64,000 nt of DNA from Adiantum capillus-veneris (Eukaryota > Streptophyta > Polypodiopsida > Polypodiales > Pteridaceae), in contig CM043969.1 in the NCBI GenBank assembly GCA_014529385.2, positions 12,296,648-12,360,647 of the forward strand, read 5' to 3'. Each line of letters starts with the position of its first letter. Position 1 is the first letter of the stretch. The translations under genes were made by a program, and so were the position numbers. The notes beneath the pieces are model-generated. The model was not told the DNA's origin, did not search any database, and was given only the letters and a program-made list of their open reading frames with translations. Below, piece by piece: positions 25,991 through 37,589 of this stretch.

Positions 25991-28579
25991 ATGGTGAGCC
26001 TCATGGAGTTACAGGCTATCACTTATATGATACCTCTCATCATCGATTCTTTTTTTTCACGCACTTATTTTTTATGAAGTACCACTCTTATCCACAAACC
26101 CGACACTTGCTCCTTCCATTCACCCTTCAATCCCAGCCACCCTGCTAACCTATCCAAGTCACACCCATTTTTCATTAGGTGACACACCCTCCACCTCTGT
26201 ACATTATCAGGTTCCCTTTCTCAATCCTCTTGTGCATGTCAGTGCTCTTCCACTTCCCGAAGTGCCACCTTCTTCTCTTCCGCTGCTTCCACTTCCTCTT
26301 GCTGCTCCACCACCTCTTGCCATTGTCACTCCTCTACTTAATCTACTTCAACCTACAATAAAACAAGCTCCCACTTATATTACCACTGCTCGAATGGCCT
26401 CTTGCATCCTTTAGCCGACACCCACTATCGCCTACCCTCTACTTCAGCCTCTACTACATCCCACCATTCTCCCTTACGCTCAGCCTACTTATGAATTTGT
26501 GATTTAGATGCACCTCTATCCAACTCTCCCAACTCTCCTTCCATCTCCACATCCATTTATCCATGCCCATCACGTAGTCCTCCTTGTACCCATTCTCTCA
26601 TTAAGCTATATGATGCTATCTCTCACCTTGATGCACTTCTTGCAGAGTACTTCTCTCCTACATGTCCCAGTGTTGTATCCCTATCTGCTATTGACTCTCG
26701 TGATGCTAATGCTTTTCTATAGTGATGATGAGACACAAACTATTGTTGTTGATTCTCTTCTTAGTCTAGAGGCCTCTCATTGGTGTGATGCTATGCAATC
26801 CAAGCATGATTCACTAGTTGCAAATAATATGTGGTCACTTGTTCCTCTCTCACCTGGTCATGAATCCATTACATGAAAATGAGTTTTATGATGCAAGTAT
26901 AACCCTGATGGCTCTATTGCTCGCTACAAAGCCCGCCTAGTTGCACGCAATTTCAGTGAAGAGCTAGTTAAGATTACAATGAGACTTTTTTACAAGTTTT
27001 ACAAATGACTTCTCTGCGTGTTCTACTTGCTTCGGAAACTTTACTTGACTTGGATTTGCATCACCTTGATGCCATCTCGCTTTCATTCATGGAAATATTT
27101 TGAAAGAAATCTATATTCATAAACCACCTGGCTATGATTCTACAACTTTGTTCAACTTTGTATGCAAGGTGCATCAGTCCCTCTATGGTTTAGAATAGCC
27201 TTCTCACGAATGGTATCAGTAATTTAATGCATTTCTCCTCTCTCTAGGATTTAAACGCCTAAAAACGAGACCTAATATATGTATACACAACACATCATCT
27301 CCACAAATCTTAATAATTGCACTCTATGTTGATATGATATTGCCTTACTCCGTTCTAGTCCTATAAGTATTATTCACGCTACATATGAGTTACAAACTCC
27401 TTTCAAAATCACTGATTTAGGTCCACTCACATATTTTCTAGGTGTTCAAGTATATCACGATAGAAAAAAGGCCACATTGGTTTTACATCATTTAATAAGT
27501 TTTTCAAAGAGATATTGCAACATTTTGATATGTCTACATGTGCTCCATCTCCCAACCCCATGCCTACAACTTGCAAACTCACTACACAAGATAGTCCTAC
27601 ACATGTCATTGATAAAATTCACATGAAAAAATATCCCTTTGTATCTAGCATTGGTAACACACAGTATTTAGCACAAAGTACACGTCCAGACATTTGGAAT
27701 GCTATCAATTACCTATCAGAATTCATGCACAAACTAGGCATACATCATTGGAAAGGTTTAAAAAGAGTTCTTCATTACTTGAAATATACTAATGATTATG
27801 GCATATGCTCTAGTCCTACCATCTCTCTCAAAGGATGGGCTGACTCGGATTGGAAAGGAAATGCGGATATTCACAGGTCTAGTTTTTGTTTTGTACTCCA
27901 TGATTGCAGGTTGTGCAATTTTTTTGGAACTCAAAAAGACAAAACGTAGCTACTTTATTATCTGTTGAAGTTGAATATGTAGCTACAGCCTTAGCAACTT
28001 AGGAGGGCACGTGGCTACAAATGTTGATAGAGGAACTACAAATGGTTCCAAGGCCATCTCTTAAAATCTATTGTGATAATATTTCTTGTATTTACTTAGA
28101 AAGTAACCCTAAGCACTTTGAAAGACCTATACATGCGGATATGAAGTTTCATTTTATAAGAGAACTTGTAGAAGCAAAGAAGCTAACGCTTGAACATACT
28201 CCAACAATTACGATGTGGGTAGACTTCCTGATAAGTCCTGTGCCAATAGACAAGCATGATCTTTGCAACACAAAGAATGGCCTATTTAGACTTTCAAAAA
28301 ATTAATCTAATTAAGGGGGATGCTGTGATAATAAATATATTAATTTTGTAGTATATTGATAACAAGAAAAGGTATCGAACAAATGCATGAAAAGACTATA
28401 CCCAATTGAATGAAATGACACAATTGAACCTATGCATCTCTCACTCTTTTTCTCTCCGTGTCATCTTCTCTCTTCATCTCTATGTGTTACTACTACATCT
28501 TTAATATAGATAACAAAAATCAGTTTTTCTGAAAAGAATATCTAGTTTATAAGGAAAATACGTAAATCAACTAGATGCA
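25990..28579 (+). mobile_element. Ty1/copia remnant (3' portion)
   Basis: Contains the proline-rich linker upstream of RT (about 26100-26500). RT remains include EASHWCDAMQSKHDSL, ARYKARLVARNFSEE-like text and a YVD box near 27327. RNase H includes GWADSDWKGN and YCDNISCIYLESNP. A polypurine tract AAGGGGGA (28313-28320) and a short LTR starting TGTGATAATAAATA at 28324 (end near 28579, uncertain) close it. The gag, protease and integrase half is absent. Several breaks; old. Confidence 0.85.
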
Positions 28580-28668
28580 TAGGGGGTCTTTCCTCTAGTA
28601 TATCCCAAGGAGGATAACCATAGATGTGATTAGTGTAGAAAAGAGTATAGTGAAGAATTTATGGGGTA

Positions 28669-28771
28669 GGGAATGGGCCTGAGCTGACCATTCCCCATAA
28701 TATGTGCAACCCATGGCGACCGGGAGGGAACCGGGAGCCATGTTGGGAATGGTCAGCTCAGGACCATTCCC
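28669..28771. repeat. 27-bp inverted repeat (hairpin)
   Basis: Arms 28669-28695 and 28745-28771 match at 26 of 27 positions, with core CCTGAGCTGACCATTCCC and a 49-base loop. Loop contains CATGGC...GCCATG and a duplicated ACCGGGAG, which can extend pairing. Possibly a MITE remnant or small-RNA-type hairpin. Confidence 0.8.
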
Positions 28772-29053
28772 TCCCATCATAGTCGGGGGAGGGGTGCCAA
28801 GAGAGGTGACAACCTGCACCGTCTATAACTTTTTTGCTTTTTGATGTGTCACTCTCTAGCATGCGATAGTTTTTCTTGGACAATCGGAACAGCCAAGGCA
28901 TTATAGACTCAAAAATTATAGCCGCTGCTGATATGGCGGGCAAGAAGATCATGAACCTCTAGGAGATTTCAGAAATTGATGTGTGAAGCATTGGAAGCAT
29001 TTTGTATGTTGATGTGTTGCCATTTGTGTTCAACTTGTTTTATTCCCTCACAT
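28772..29053. other. Short spacer, no gene seen
   Basis: Unassigned DNA between the hairpin and the outer end of the Gypsy-4 3' LTR. Confidence 0.4.
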
Positions 29054-30263
29054 TCTTAGCGTGCAAACAGTAAGGAAAATGAATGCCTCTATAGCCTTGC
29101 ACGAGCCACACCGTCGGAAGGAAGAACTATTGCACGATCGAAAACACATGTGGTAAACACTTGTAGAGATTTATGAAAAATCCTTTAAGGATGGAACACA
29201 CTCAAAATCAGGAGAAATAGAGGACATCATGACAAAGCTCATCTCATGGAGATGTCCATAGAATATCCATAGGCAAAAAAAAGGAAAAATGAAGAATTTA
29301 TGGCCACTCGAACATGGAGGTGTCATTTCTCTTGCTTAAAAATGAACTCTCTGGAAGTTGTAGAGGTGTTGCAACTATTAAAATGGGGGATTCCTTATCT
29401 TTTATTACCAATAAATTTCTCTCTCTTCTTAGCCAACAAGGATCTCTATCAAGGCATCTTTTAATTGTCTCCTTTTAGGCCTTTTCTGGGCAAAAAATGA
29501 CATGTCGGTGACCCTTCGACCAAGGAATGGGGTGAGGGCAAGTGGTCGAGAACCAAAAATTGTGGCACGTGCCTATCTAGCTGAGTGTGAACTCCCAAAA
29601 TACACCCTCTCTTCCCCATGAGCCCACGAGCCCCTTCATGGCAAGCCTTGAGAGCCTATCACCAAGTGATACACCCATAATGGTCTCCCCCTTTAGGCTA
29701 TATACCCCTCACCTTCCACTTGTTCCTTCCCATGTGGGATAATCCCGCCTCCACATAGAAACCTCCTCCTCAATCCTCCCAAACCCCTTGTGCCCACAAA
29801 TTTCTAGATTTCCCCTAAAGCAGGAGGGCTTCTCGGACACACTTTCCCGAAGCATAACTTGCTGCTCCGATCACCGAATGACTCACCGTAAAACACAGCT
29901 CAAAGCCCATAATCTTGGATACATCTAGAATTCTTAAACCTCAGTATTTCTAATTCCAATCGTCAAGTTGGCCCAATTTCCCTTGTCGCATGCATCTACG
30001 ATCACCTTCTACGTTGAGACCGCCTTGTGATGCACAGGTCTGATTCACGAGCTATAAAGCAAGGATAATTTTTTTAATTAAAAACCATGTTTTGAGGACT
30101 CAAACATCCCAAAACATCAACACCCAAACACACCTTTATACATGAATGTTTCCATGGTCACTTACAAGACTTGTAGGGCTATGTACACATATATACATGA
30201 GGCTAGTGGGCAATCTTTTTGGAATGACTTAATGATTTATGCTCATCCAAAAAATGTCTGACA
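29054..30263 (-). repeat. Gypsy-4 3' LTR
   Basis: Minus-strand LTR starting TGTCAGACATTTTTTGG and ending near CTAAGA. It aligns end to end with 58955-60331 (plus strand) at roughly 90% by eye, except that the Gypsy-5 copy has an extra 138-base unit. The common boundaries of the two copies define the LTR ends. Confidence 0.85.
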
Positions 30264-30365
30264 TAGCTTGCCAACCCCTCCTAGCCTGCTTGATCATTCA
30301 TGACAAGCAGAGGTTCCTAGGGTGAACAATTTCTATAGCTCATTCCCAAAAACCTCGTTTTCATT

Positions 30366-30570
30366 CACTACAAGAGGTTGTGTGAACTTGTGACGCTATT
30401 AGTGACGGAAATACATTGGGTTTTTATACTCCTCGGCATCGCTAAGACCATTGCTAATATCATCAATATGGGAGTGTCGCTATATACGTCGCTATATAGC
30501 GACGCTTACAAGCTTCCAATAGCGACGCTACAGAGCCTTATATAGCGACGCTTATAGCGACACCCGAGAG
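30366..30570. promoter_or_regulatory. CACTA left terminal and subterminal repeats
   Basis: TIR followed by about six copies of TAGCGACGC/GTCGCTA between 30395 and 30565, partly as inverted pairs. In En/Spm such subterminal motifs are bound by the TNPA protein; that role is inferred here by position. Confidence 0.8.
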
Positions 30571-30869
30571 TAAAATTTTTTGGTGGCAGGACATTGAATG
30601 CCCTGCCACCCATCAACCATATTGAATGTTTCAGTAATAGAGTAAACCTAAATGAATCCAAGATAAGCTCAGATTCACTTTTGAAAGAAAGTGCAAGCTT
30701 AGATATAGTCCCACAGTAGTCACCCACAAGACAATATAACCAGGGATTTTAATTACGCGATGACGCATTTTGTTAAATGTTAATTATTGTTGTATTATCA
30801 CTATTTTTTTCATGTTAATAACATATCTAATGTCATGACCTACGAAAACCGATAGAAAACGTAGAACCA

Positions 30870-30965
30870 GCGGGGCAACCAACAAACCCCGGTAGGCCCG
30901 ACGGGCTTGTTATGAAACCCGGCGGGCCCGGCGGGCAAAGCAAGAATCCCGTCGGCCCCGTCATG
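30870..30965. promoter_or_regulatory. GC-rich subterminal block of the hAT, left
   Basis: Contains CCCGGCGGGCCCGGCGGGC and several CCGG/CGGG variants about 130-220 bases from the left end. A related block (GGCGGGCCCGGCGGGG and GCGGGCCCGGTGGGCC) lies at 38776-38824, a similar distance from the right end. Symmetric placement suggests transposase-binding sites. Confidence 0.6.
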
Positions 30966-31099
30966 TACCCCCTCCATATTTGGCGGCTCTATATTACCCT
31001 ATAGTAGACATCACATCACATCACCGCTTCCTCTAAATTTGGTCATCCTTTAAAATTTAGAAGAAAAACTAAAGGTAAAAAAATGAATAGTCTTTAAAA

Positions 31100-31890
31100 A
31101 AATTAAAACTTAATGAAACTCTGATCATGGATCATTAGTTCTTTTTTGGACTGAACTGATTCTTGAAAGGAGGTAGAAAGGTGAATCTTTGGGTCGGTAT
31201 CTCTACATGTGGGATGGACTAATCTCATGTTTGGTTCACCGTTATATTTGCTAAATTGATTGCTATATTGATTAGAACTTCTATCATGGGTCATTAGTTC
31301 TTTTTTGGACTGAACTGATTCTTGAAAAGAGATAAAAAGGTGATCTTTGGGTCGATATCTCTACTTTTGGGATGGACTGATCACATGTTTGATTCACCGT
31401 TGTATTTGCTTGCTATTCCGATTAGAGCTCCAATCATGGATCATTAGTTCTTTTTTGGACTGTACTGATTCATGAAAGGAGGTAGGAAGGTGAATCTTTG
31501 GGTCAATATCTCTACTTTTGGGATGGACTGATCACATGTTTGATTCACCGCTGTATTTTCTTGCTATTTTGATTAGAGCTCCAATCATGGGTCATTAGTT
31601 CTTTTTTGGACTGGACTGATTCATGAAAGGAGGTAGGAAGGTGAATCTTTGGGTCGATATCTCTACTTTTGGGATAGACTGATCACATGTTTGATTCACC
31701 GCTGTATTTGCTTGCTATTTCAATTAGAGCTCCAATCATGGGTCATTAGTTCTTTTTTGGACTGGACTCATTCATGAAAGGGGTAGGAAGGTGAATCTTT
31801 GGGTGAAAGGGGTAGGAAGGTGAATCTTTGGGTCGATATCTCTACTTTTGGGATGGACTGATCACATATTTGATTCACCGTTGTATTTGC
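31100..31890. repeat. About 151-bp tandem array in the hAT, left side
   Basis: Five units anchored on ATCATGGRTCATTAGTTC at 31124, 31283, 31433, 31584 and 31735. Each carries GGACTGNACTGATTC, GAATCTTTGGGTC and GGATGGACTGATCACATG. The last unit has an internal short duplication near 31780-31830. It lies upstream of the transposase gene. Confidence 0.9.
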
Positions 31891-32050
31891 TTACTCATGT
31901 TTGAGTAGATTGAGGTTTATTCCCTTCAGGCTTCACTACTATGCTTGTGTGTGATATTGATTATAACACTAATGTTTGGTTTGAATAATACTTGAAAGAA
32001 GAGATAGCATACTGAGCTATGTTTATTGGTATTGCAGGCATCCAATAAGT

Positions 32051-34345
32051 ATGTCTTCCACCGGGAATGTGAGAGGTGATGTTGGTGTCTCAAGCCTGGC
32101 TTCATTGAGGAGACCTCCTACCTCGATGCCAGGTCCTGCTTTGCAGGGCACCACTTTGCAGGGCAAGCGAAAGGCAGGTGGAAAAAGTCCAGGACCCGAG
32201 TGGAATTTTGCCACAAATTTAAATAAGTATCAAGATTGGAAATGTAGCTTTTGTGGAGAAGAGAAATCTGGAGGAGCACCAAGAATAAGGGATCATTTTC
32301 TAGGTGGCAATACTAGAATCCAAGGAGGAAAGTGCAAGGGCTTAGGTGCAGAAGAAGTAGCTATGCGCTTAAAAGATTTAATTGGTAAGCTAATTTCCAC
32401 AAGAAAAAGATCAAAACTCTCTACTTTCGACCATCACACCCCGGTATCGATAATATCAAATCACTATGAGGGATCAGTGGGTGTAACGCCCACCAATGGA
32501 AGCACTCAAAGCAAGGAACCAACTTCTCATATCGATGGAACTACACCTCCAAACCATGGATCTCCTGACTTTCAGGTAGGATCATCAAAAAGTAGACAGG
32601 TTAGCTTACAGACGAGCTTCAAAACACTTGCCTTAGAATAATCACAACTTGCACTAGCTAAAGCCGTCTATTTCACTGGGGGATCATTGGCCATTGTCAC
32701 CCATGATGCATGGAAGTCGGCTTGGAAACGCATTGGGAAGTATGGTGCTGGATTTACCCCTCCAACATATCACCATATGAGAAACCAATTGTTGGATAAA
32801 TGTTACACAAGCACACAACAGGATATTCAAAGGGTAATATTAAATGCAACAGAACAATCTCGATACACCATAGTTAGTGACGGTTGGTCCAACATTCAAA
32901 GGCGGCCATTGATCAACATCATGCTTGTATGTCCTCGTGGTGAATGTTTTATCAAATCCGTGGATATCTCTAGTCAAATAAAGTCTGGCAGTTTTATAGC
33001 TGACATCATTGACGACGCAGTTGAGGAACTTGGAAAAGAAAATGTTGTCCAAGTAATCATGGACAATGCCAAAAATTGCAGGGCTGCAGGTAGGATACTT
33101 GAAAGTCGCTTCTCTCACCTATATAGTGCTGGTTGCAGTACACAGAGCTTGAACTTGGTATTGCAAGATTGGTACAAGAGGTAGGACACAGACTGGTTCA
33201 AATGGATAGTAGACAATGCTCGCTTAATAGTCAAGTTTGTTTTGAAGCGTCAGAGGGTTCTTGACATGGACCGTCAGAGGATGTCTACTACGTTAAAACT
33301 GCCGTGCGAAACTAGATTTTGCACCAACTACTATACAGTAGAATCAGTAATAAAAAATAAGAATGCTGTGATGGAGACATTTGTTTGTGCCAATTTTTCA
33401 GAATGGGAGGCTAGTCAAAGGGAGAAGATAAAAAGCAAAATAGGGGTGATCAGAGATCTACTAGCTGATCGCCACTTCTGGGATGATGTGGTGGATGTGG
33501 ACAATGTCATGATGCCAATTATGCTCGCATTACGCCAACTGGATTCTGCCTTGCCTAACATAGGTAAGGTGTGGATGGCTTGGTGGACTGTTTAAGAAAG
33601 CCTTGCAAATCCAGAGGAGCCCTAGGAGCCAATTGTGAAGCCTTGGAAGACACCATTCACTTAAAAGAGGAGAGAAATTTTGAGAAAGTATGTGCATGGT
33701 CGATGGGTTGGAGCACATAGTCCACTACACAGCGTAGCTTTCTTATTGGATCCAGAGTATTGGGAAATGGAAATAGACAAACTTGATGAGGAGGTGCTGG
33801 AAGACTTTTATGATGTGATAGGTAGATTTTATGATGATCCTGATGAGCATGCATCAGCTGTTACTGATCTTACGAAGTTTAAACTCAAAGAGGGTAAGTT
33901 TGGTACAGAATTTGTGCAGAAACTTGCCACGGAGCAACCAGCGTGGAAGTGGTGGATGATGAATGGTGGTAGTGCACCCACCCTTAAATGCCTAGCTGTT
34001 AGAATCCTAGCCCAATATGCATCCAATTCAAGTTCTGAGAGAAATTGGAGTACATATAAATATATGCATTCCACCATCAGAAACCGCCTTCTAAATTCAA
34101 GAGCTGAAAAATTGGTGTATATGTACTGCAACCATCGGCTATTGGCAAGAGTGCAAACTGAGAACTACAAAGAGGAGATGCCGCGCTGGACTTATGATGT
34201 AACCAATGATGAGGTGGACGAAGACAGTGATCTGCAAGGGGAATCTCATGAAGTAGAAACTACATGTACTTTAGAAGAGATTGAAGAGAATTTGGAAATT
34301 GAACCAACTTTGACCCATCGCAGCAAGCGACGGTGGTTTAATTAA
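32051..34345 (+). pseudogene. hAT transposase (BED finger, DUF659, hATC)
   Basis: About 765 codons in one unbroken frame, with a consensus-like splice acceptor (TTGGTATTGCAG) just upstream at about 32038. BED-type zinc finger at residues about 50-95 (WKCSFCGE...IRDHF, Cys65, Cys68, His82). DUF659 core at about codons 265-375 (YTIVSDGWSNIQRRPLINIML, VQVIMDNAKNCRAAG, LYSAGCSTQSLNLVL). hATC dimerisation domain at about 640-700 (LKCLAVRILAQYASNSSSERNWS). It would catalyse cut-and-paste movement from the nucleus. It is interrupted by about five in-frame stops (near 32639, 33182, 33593, 33630 and 33661) with no frameshift, so this copy is probably inactive. A spliced form that skips the stops is possible but not evident. 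Confidence 0.9.
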
Positions 34346-34632
34346 TAGATTATCGAATCCATTGAGTGACTTCTGTTTAAGTTCAGAAACTGTTTATCTT
34401 ATAAGCTTTTTTTTATATTTAGTTTAAGGTTTAGACATTTGCTTAATAATAAACGAAGCCCTTAAAAACCTTTACAAGGCCACAAATCACTATTAAAGCT
34501 TCATAATATACAAAGCCCTAACAAATCTTTGCATTATCAGATATCATAATTGAAGCTGAAGTGAAGACAATTCACAATTCACTAATAAATTCTCGCAAGA
34601 CAACGAGTAAATGTTTTCAAATGTTACAAAAA

Positions 34633-35589
34633 CTATCCAAGTGATAGTGAAATATTTGTGAGAATATCTTCATTCTCCTGTTCACGCTGACCTTTAAGCT
34701 TATTATAGTCTTCAGACATTTTGAACATTGCATATAGCTTTTTGGATATCTCAAACTCACATATAGCACAATGAAAGTTATTCATCATGCTTTGCATCAA
34801 GCATGATATATGATACATATGTCCGCATGGCAAGCTGAAGTGACCACACCACTCATGAAAGAATGATCTACATATGGGGAAAGCACCACCGTGCTCACCT
34901 GAAGCTGGAGGGGCCTCAATAGATGTTGGGTGCTCAATCGATGTGGCAACATTTTGTTTTTTTATAGTCGCCTCTAACTCTTTTACGTGGAGAGATAGCA
35001 CCTTCACCTCCCTTTGCAAGTCTCTATTTAGGGTTTCTTCTACATGAGAGCCTTGTGTAGCTTGTGATGCTTGCCTGAGTTGAGTTTGAAGCTCCTCCTT
35101 AACTTGGTGCACTTCCATTGATGCACCTTCTAGTGCCAATGACATCTCTTGCCGTGTGACGGTGATTGTAGTACTGCGAATGTCCTCAACCGTCATGTGA
35201 GGTGTCCTTGAGCTAAAGTCCACTACTTCACCCAAGACATAATGCATGTATAACATCTTGGCAAACCACAATGGACAATCCATATGATTCATAGGATGAC
35301 CCATAACATCGAGATATATGTTCTCTCCATTGTCTCGTATGTCTGCATTAATGCATTGTGATAGCTTGAGTCGGCCTTTCTTGATGTTGTCATCTGCAAC
35401 GCCTGGCCATATGGATTCGACCATCTCTCGGTCAATCCTAGTGTTCACCTCTTTCCATTGTGTACCCACTGGGTTGGCCCACTGGGAGCAACGAGCTGCA
35501 ATTCGAGCGGTGTCGTTCACTCCACCGCCTTGACACATGGATCTGAGACGCTCAAAAGCGCGCTTAGCCCTTTGATTATCATTATCCAT
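34633..35589 (-). CDS. Coiled-coil protein with C-terminal RING-like finger (hAT cargo)
   Basis: 318-residue open frame from the ATG at 35589; a splice-acceptor-like TTTAATCAG abuts it, so an upstream exon is possible. Residues about 1-130 form a globular region of unknown family (WANPVGTQWKEVNTRIDREM...). Residues about 150-215 are heptad-like, rich in Gln/Glu/Leu (coiled coil). Near residues 245-290 a Cys/His cluster reads C-x7-C then PCGHMYHISC and CAICEF, a RING-like or treble-clef zinc module. If a true RING it would be an E3-ligase type factor, but ligand spacing is atypical. It is intact, convergent with the transposase gene and followed by the kinase gene on the same strand. A parallel architecture occurs in element X (44092-45898). 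Confidence 0.65.
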   Translation of the reverse strand: MDNDNQRAKRAFERLRSMCQGGGVNDTARIAARCSQWANPVGTQWKEVNTRIDREMVESIWPGVADDNIKKGRLKLSQCINADIRDNGENIYLDVMGHPMNHMDCPLWFAKMLYMHYVLGEVVDFSSRTPHMTVEDIRSTTITVTRQEMSLALEGASMEVHQVKEELQTQLRQASQATQGSHVEETLNRDLQREVKVLSLHVKELEATIKKQNVATSIEHPTSIEAPPASGEHGGAFPICRSFFHEWCGHFSLPCGHMYHISCLMQSMMNNFHCAICEFEISKKLYAMFKMSEDYNKLKGQREQENEDILTNISLSLG

Positions 35590-36044
35590 ATCCTGATTAA
35601 ACACTATACTTCAGTTACGGCATACAAACTTAATGATAATCAATTGCTATAAGAGTAACCACCATTTTACGACAATCAATTGCTATAATTTTAACCACCA
35701 TTTTATGACAATCAATTGATATTAGAATAACCACCATCTTACAACAATCAATTGATATGAGTAACCACCATTTTTCAAATCAATGAATGACAATCAATGA
35801 CTCCACGTGGCTTATTGCTTGAAACTTAAGAGAAAAAACAAAACTCATAGAAAATTTGTTGTCTATTGAGATATAACAAAGTGTTTTTATTACTCATACA
35901 TCATCCATGGTGCATAATACCCAATTTTTAAAAGTGCTTTTATAAGTCAAAAGTCTCAGAAAACCCTGCTTCATAAAGTACATCATATATCCATCAAAAA
36001 AAGGCTACACTCATTTCAGAGGGAGGGCGTAAGCATCGTTCTGG

Positions 36045-37475
36045 CTAGGCTTCAAATCTTTCTAATTCTTCGTCCAAAAGTGCCAAGGTCTTTCTGTCTA
36101 TGGATTTCTTACTCACCCAACCTTCCACAACAATCCTAGATATGGCTTGTACCTCCACTGAAACCTTATGTTTGAACCAATCTGTGTTGTAGTAGTCAGA
36201 GAACTCTCCACAAAACTTACAAAATTGCCATATCACCCATCCTATGGAGTACACATCTGTGGCCTTGGTCCATGGGCATAAATTCTTGCCATCTTGTAAC
36301 TCAGGAGCTTGCCAAGGATGAAGCTTTTGCCAGTTTTCATCGGTATTGTTGGTCTTTTGTGTCTCTAAGCCAACACGCAGAGCCAATCCCCAATCAATTA
36401 TTCCAATACGGGGAGTGAGATCCTTGGTAAAGTCCAACATGATGTTCCATGGATGGAGATCATTGTGGATCACTCCCTTGTCATGTGCAAATCGCAATGC
36501 CTTCACCAAGGCATGGATCAACGAGGGAGTATGATTGCACAGGCTCTTGATACATGTTTTCTTGTCTTCAGAGGGCTGCTCCCATTTAAAGTCTTCAGGG
36601 ATCTTTCCTTTCCCCTCTTGATGTGCTACAAGCGTCGTGAAAGAGCCATGTGGAAGGGGCACTGTCTCCATAAGATCACCTAAAGTTCCCCCATTGAAGT
36701 AGGGGAATATCAGAAACCATGGCAATGTTACAGAGTGGGCAATACTCATCACAATCCCTCTATGGTTGAGATCTACCCCACTTTCTGATGCAAAGCTTTT
36801 CCACTGATGCTTGGCCTGTCCTTTGAACTCCTTGGCACAATAAGTATTCATTGCAGGAAGGAAAATGATCCCCTTGATTTGAACTTGCCACCCTGTGCCA
36901 TAAGCCCCTGACCCAAGTTTCTTGATCTTCTTAATGGACTTATTTGGAATGCCCAAAGTCATACTACATTCAGAATTGTATATACTGCTCTCCAGGTGAT
37001 TGGCAGAAGCAGTAGAACCCGATGTTCCCTCAATGGCAGCCTCCTCAATAAACGGTTCTCCACCTTGGCTGCTCCCCATAACTCTGGTGATAGCCATTTG
37101 CATTTTCTTCCTTAGGCCAAACTGTGTGTCTATGTGGGATGCTCGCCTTGACCTCTCCTTTTCTGCTCTCCATCTTGCGTTCCAATGCTCTAGCTTACCC
37201 TTGTCTACTTCTTGAGGGCATTCCTCTTTCAAATCAGAGGCCACCTTGGGCAAATTGCCCACCCAACTGCTCAGTAATGAGATTATTGATTCGGTTGTTT
37301 TGTCTGGATATAACAACAACATTTTGCGGGCAATCTCACTGTATAATGATTGCAATCTAGACTCATCTGCAACAATCTGCGCTATATCGTCGGGATCTAG
37401 TGCACTGACGATTGTAATCAACAATTGTCTAATTTTCTTTTTGAACTCTATCATTGAAGTAGCAGAAGGATCCAT
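36045..37475 (-). CDS. Protein kinase-like gene carried by the hAT
   Basis: 476 codons from ATG 37475 (the frame is open further upstream to 37625, but that part runs toward the tandem array). Residues 1-100 are a helical N-terminal region of unknown family; 100-180 is a basic, Ser-rich linker. The kinase domain is about 185-460: glycine loop GSGAYG (188-193), probable ATP lysine in YCAKEFKG (Lys215), catalytic loop HNDLHPWN (337-344, Asp339 and Asn344), DWG in place of DFG (361-363), APE (390-392) and DVYSIGWVIWQF. All catalytic residues are visible, so activity is plausible. HND instead of HRD and DWG instead of DFG mark it as divergent. Completely open, unlike the adjacent transposase. Origin is presumably a captured host gene. 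Confidence 0.85.
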   Translation of the reverse strand: MDPSATSMIEFKKKIRQLLITIVSALDPDDIAQIVADESRLQSLYSEIARKMLLLYPDKTTESIISLLSSWVGNLPKVASDLKEECPQEVDKGKLEHWNARWRAEKERSRRASHIDTQFGLRKKMQMAITRVMGSSQGGEPFIEEAAIEGTSGSTASANHLESSIYNSECSMTLGIPNKSIKKIKKLGSGAYGTGWQVQIKGIIFLPAMNTYCAKEFKGQAKHQWKSFASESGVDLNHRGIVMSIAHSVTLPWFLIFPYFNGGTLGDLMETVPLPHGSFTTLVAHQEGKGKIPEDFKWEQPSEDKKTCIKSLCNHTPSLIHALVKALRFAHDKGVIHNDLHPWNIMLDFTKDLTPRIGIIDWGLALRVGLETQKTNNTDENWQKLHPWQAPELQDGKNLCPWTKATDVYSIGWVIWQFCKFCGEFSDYYNTDWFKHKVSVEVQAISRIVVEGWVSKKSIDRKTLALLDEELERFEA

Positions 37476-37589
37476 TTTTCCTGCAATGGTATTATTGCAA
37501 ACAACACATTGTGAAATATAACTATGTGCCACTGCATTTGGATCTTTTCTACGTGAAAGAAAAAGTGCAGTATAGACCATAGATCTCGT

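Noticed and set aside
5491-28579. One giant copia element from the primer site at 5491 to the copia pol at 26-28.6 kb
   Set aside because: The DNA between holds several unrelated gypsy elements on both strands, and no shared LTR sequence was seen between 4840-5490 and 28324-28579.
36045-37475. Kinase as an ordinary host gene
   Set aside because: It lies wholly between hAT termini with an exact target duplication, between element-specific tandem arrays, so it belongs to the element as it now stands.
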